Shown piece after piece: positions 5,984-7,041 of a stretch of DNA of 7,041 nt (its first letter is position 1; each line of letters begins with the position of its first letter). A model generated the notes under the pieces. It was given only the letters and a program-made list of their open reading frames with translations, did no database searches and was not told the origin of the DNA. The DNA lies in assembly GCA_005882235.1 (NCBI GenBank), contig VBCT01000087.1, positions 1-7,041 on the forward strand, written 5' to 3'. Source of the DNA: Betaproteobacteria bacterium (GTDB lineage Bacteria > Pseudomonadota > Gammaproteobacteria > Burkholderiales > SG8-39). The translations under genes and the position numbers were made by a program.

Positions 5984-6951
5984 ACCGCGCTGCCGCAGCC
6001 CTCACCGCAACTCTCGCCGCGAGCCTGCTCGCCGCTGTGCCCGCTCAAGGCCAGCAGTACCCGAACAAGCCGATCCGGATCGTCGTCCCCTTCGCCGCAG
6101 GCGGCACCTCGGACATCCTCGCGCGCGCGATCGGCCCGCACGTCACCACGGCCTGGGGCCAGCCGGTCATCGTGGAGAACCGCACCGGCGCCAACGGCAA
6201 CGTCGGCGCGGATTACGTCGCCAAGTCGGCGCCCGACGGCAGCACCCTGCTGCTCTCGGATGTCGGCGCGCTCGCCATCAACCCGAGCGTGTATACGAGC
6301 ATGCCCTTCGATCCGGCGAAGGATTTCTCGCCGGTCGTGATGGTGTCGTATTCGCCGCACGTGCTGGCGGTGCATCCTTCCGTGCCGGTCGGCAGCGTGA
6401 AGGAGCTGATCGCCTACGCGAAGGCCAATCCGGGCAAGCTCAATTTCGCCAACTCGGGTACCGGCGGCGCGCCGCACCTCGCGGGCGTCGAATTCGCTGC
6501 GCGCACCGGCGTGCAGTGGGCCTACATCCCCTACAAGGGCGGCTCGGCGGCGGTCACCGACGTGATCGCGGGCAACGCGAACGTGCTCTTCAACGGCATG
6601 CTCGCCACCTATCCGTCGGTGAAAAGCGGCCGCCTGAAGGGGCTCGCCGTGTCGAGCGCGCGGCGCGCGCCTTCGGCGCCCGAGCTGCCCACGGTGGCCG
6701 AGACGCTCCCGGGGTTCGAAACCGGCTCCTACCAGGGCGTGCTCGCCGCGGCAGGCACTTCCCGCGCGGTCATAGCGAAACTCAACGCCGAGCTCACGCG
6801 TATCCTGAACACCGACGACATGAAGGAGTTCCTCGCGAAACAGGGCACCGAGGTGCGCGCCGGCACGCCGGAAGCGCTGGGCGCGTTCATCGTCAACGAA
6901 AAATCGCGCTGGGCAAAAGTGGTCAAGGAAGCCGGCGTCAAGGCCGACTGA
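5980..6951 (+). CDS. Bug/TctC-family tripartite tricarboxylate transporter substrate-binding protein
   Basis: A 323-aa periplasmic solute-binding protein. An N-terminal signal peptide (basic MNR, alanine/leucine core, cleavage near residue 24 at AQG-Q) is followed by the family signature YPNKPIRIVVPFAAGGTSD (27-45), whose aspartate D45 usually contacts the ligand's carboxylate or amino group. Further hallmarks are WGQPVIVENRTGANGNVGADYVAKSAPDG (59-87), NFANSGTGGAPHLAGVEF (155-172) and IPYKGGSAAVTDVIAGN (183-199). Length is typical. The ligand is probably a small organic acid or amide-like compound, but cannot be read from sequence. No TctA or TctB membrane subunit is in the window, so it may be an orphan Bug protein. 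GGAGG (5969-5973) lies 6 bases before ATG 5980, which overlaps the ABM gene stop by ATGA. I infer it captures the substrate or product of the neighbouring amidohydrolase. Confidence 0.95.
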   Translation: MNRAAAALTATLAASLLAAVPAQGQQYPNKPIRIVVPFAAGGTSDILARAIGPHVTTAWGQPVIVENRTGANGNVGADYVAKSAPDGSTLLLSDVGALAINPSVYTSMPFDPAKDFSPVVMVSYSPHVLAVHPSVPVGSVKELIAYAKANPGKLNFANSGTGGAPHLAGVEFAARTGVQWAYIPYKGGSAAVTDVIAGNANVLFNGMLATYPSVKSGRLKGLAVSSARRAPSAPELPTVAETLPGFETGSYQGVLAAAGTSRAVIAKLNAELTRILNTDDMKEFLAKQGTEVRAGTPEALGAFIVNEKSRWAKVVKEAGVKAD

Positions 6952-6968
6952 GGAAAGGAGCTCGAACG

Positions 6969-7041
6969 ATGAAAAACCCCTGCGCAACTGCGATGGCGTC
7001 TCTCGCTGCGATTCTCGCGGGCTGCGCCGCTCCGAACGTCG
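6969..7041 (+). CDS. N-terminal part of a lipoprotein (partial, function unknown)
   Basis: The first 24 codons of a gene cut by the right edge. ATG 6969 has AGGAG (6956-6960) 8 bases upstream and follows the Bug gene stop by 17 bases, so it is the next gene of the operon. The peptide has a lysine-containing n-region, a hydrophobic stretch and a lipobox LAGC (residues 16-19), predicting cleavage by signal peptidase II and lipidation of C19. The +2 residue is Ala, so by the E. coli Lol rule it would go to the outer membrane. The mature sequence visible (CAAPNV) is too short to name a family. Confidence 0.75.
   Translation, partial: MKNPCATAMASLAAILAGCAAPNV

Noticed and set aside
5923..6987. 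A 354-codon open frame on the minus strand
   Set aside because: It is antisense to the Bug/TctC gene, with Arg/His/Gly-rich composition and no family motif.

Overview
The window is GC-rich, densely coded chromosomal DNA with GTG starts, Shine-Dalgarno sites, short gaps and stop/start overlaps. A Bug/TctC-type periplasmic binding protein, Tat-exported enzymes and a YtcJ-like amidohydrolase together suggest a metabolically versatile soil or water proteobacterium. I infer a Burkholderiales-like betaproteobacterium or a Bradyrhizobium-like alphaproteobacterium. No rRNA, tRNA, CRISPR, IS element or phage gene is visible.

Two gene sets diverge from a 127-base intergenic region (3388-3514). The leftward set, in transcription order, is: a small DUF2630-type protein (3387-3142, GTG start); a three-part flavoprotein (3137-1440) with a cyclic-nucleotide-binding domain, a glutaredoxin-like segment and a thioredoxin-reductase-like FAD/NAD(P) module lacking the usual CxxC; a Tat-exported beta-propeller lactonase (1389-214); and the start of another Tat-exported protein (159-1, cut by the window edge). 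Gaps are 4, 50 and 54 bases, so an operon is likely. The set pairs a cytoplasmic, possibly ligand-gated redox flavoprotein with exported enzymes.

The rightward set is: a 611-aa amidohydrolase (3515-5350); an ABM-like protein with two C-terminal membrane helices (5375-5983); an orphan Bug/TctC solute-binding protein (5980-6951) that overlaps the previous stop by ATGA; and the start of a lipoprotein (6969 onward, cut by the edge). This looks like a scavenging/catabolic operon: periplasmic capture of an organic acid or amide-like substrate and cytoplasmic hydrolysis. The substrate cannot be read from the sequence.

The most interesting points are the CxxC-less thioredoxin-reductase-like enzyme fused to a cNMP-type sensor and coupled to DUF2630, an apparent internal deletion in the first blade of the lactonase, the cysteine-rich tail of the amidohydrolase, and an inverted repeat within a plausible promoter in the divergent region. 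Several very long open frames lie antisense to or overlapping these genes. They are high-GC shadows and are not annotated.
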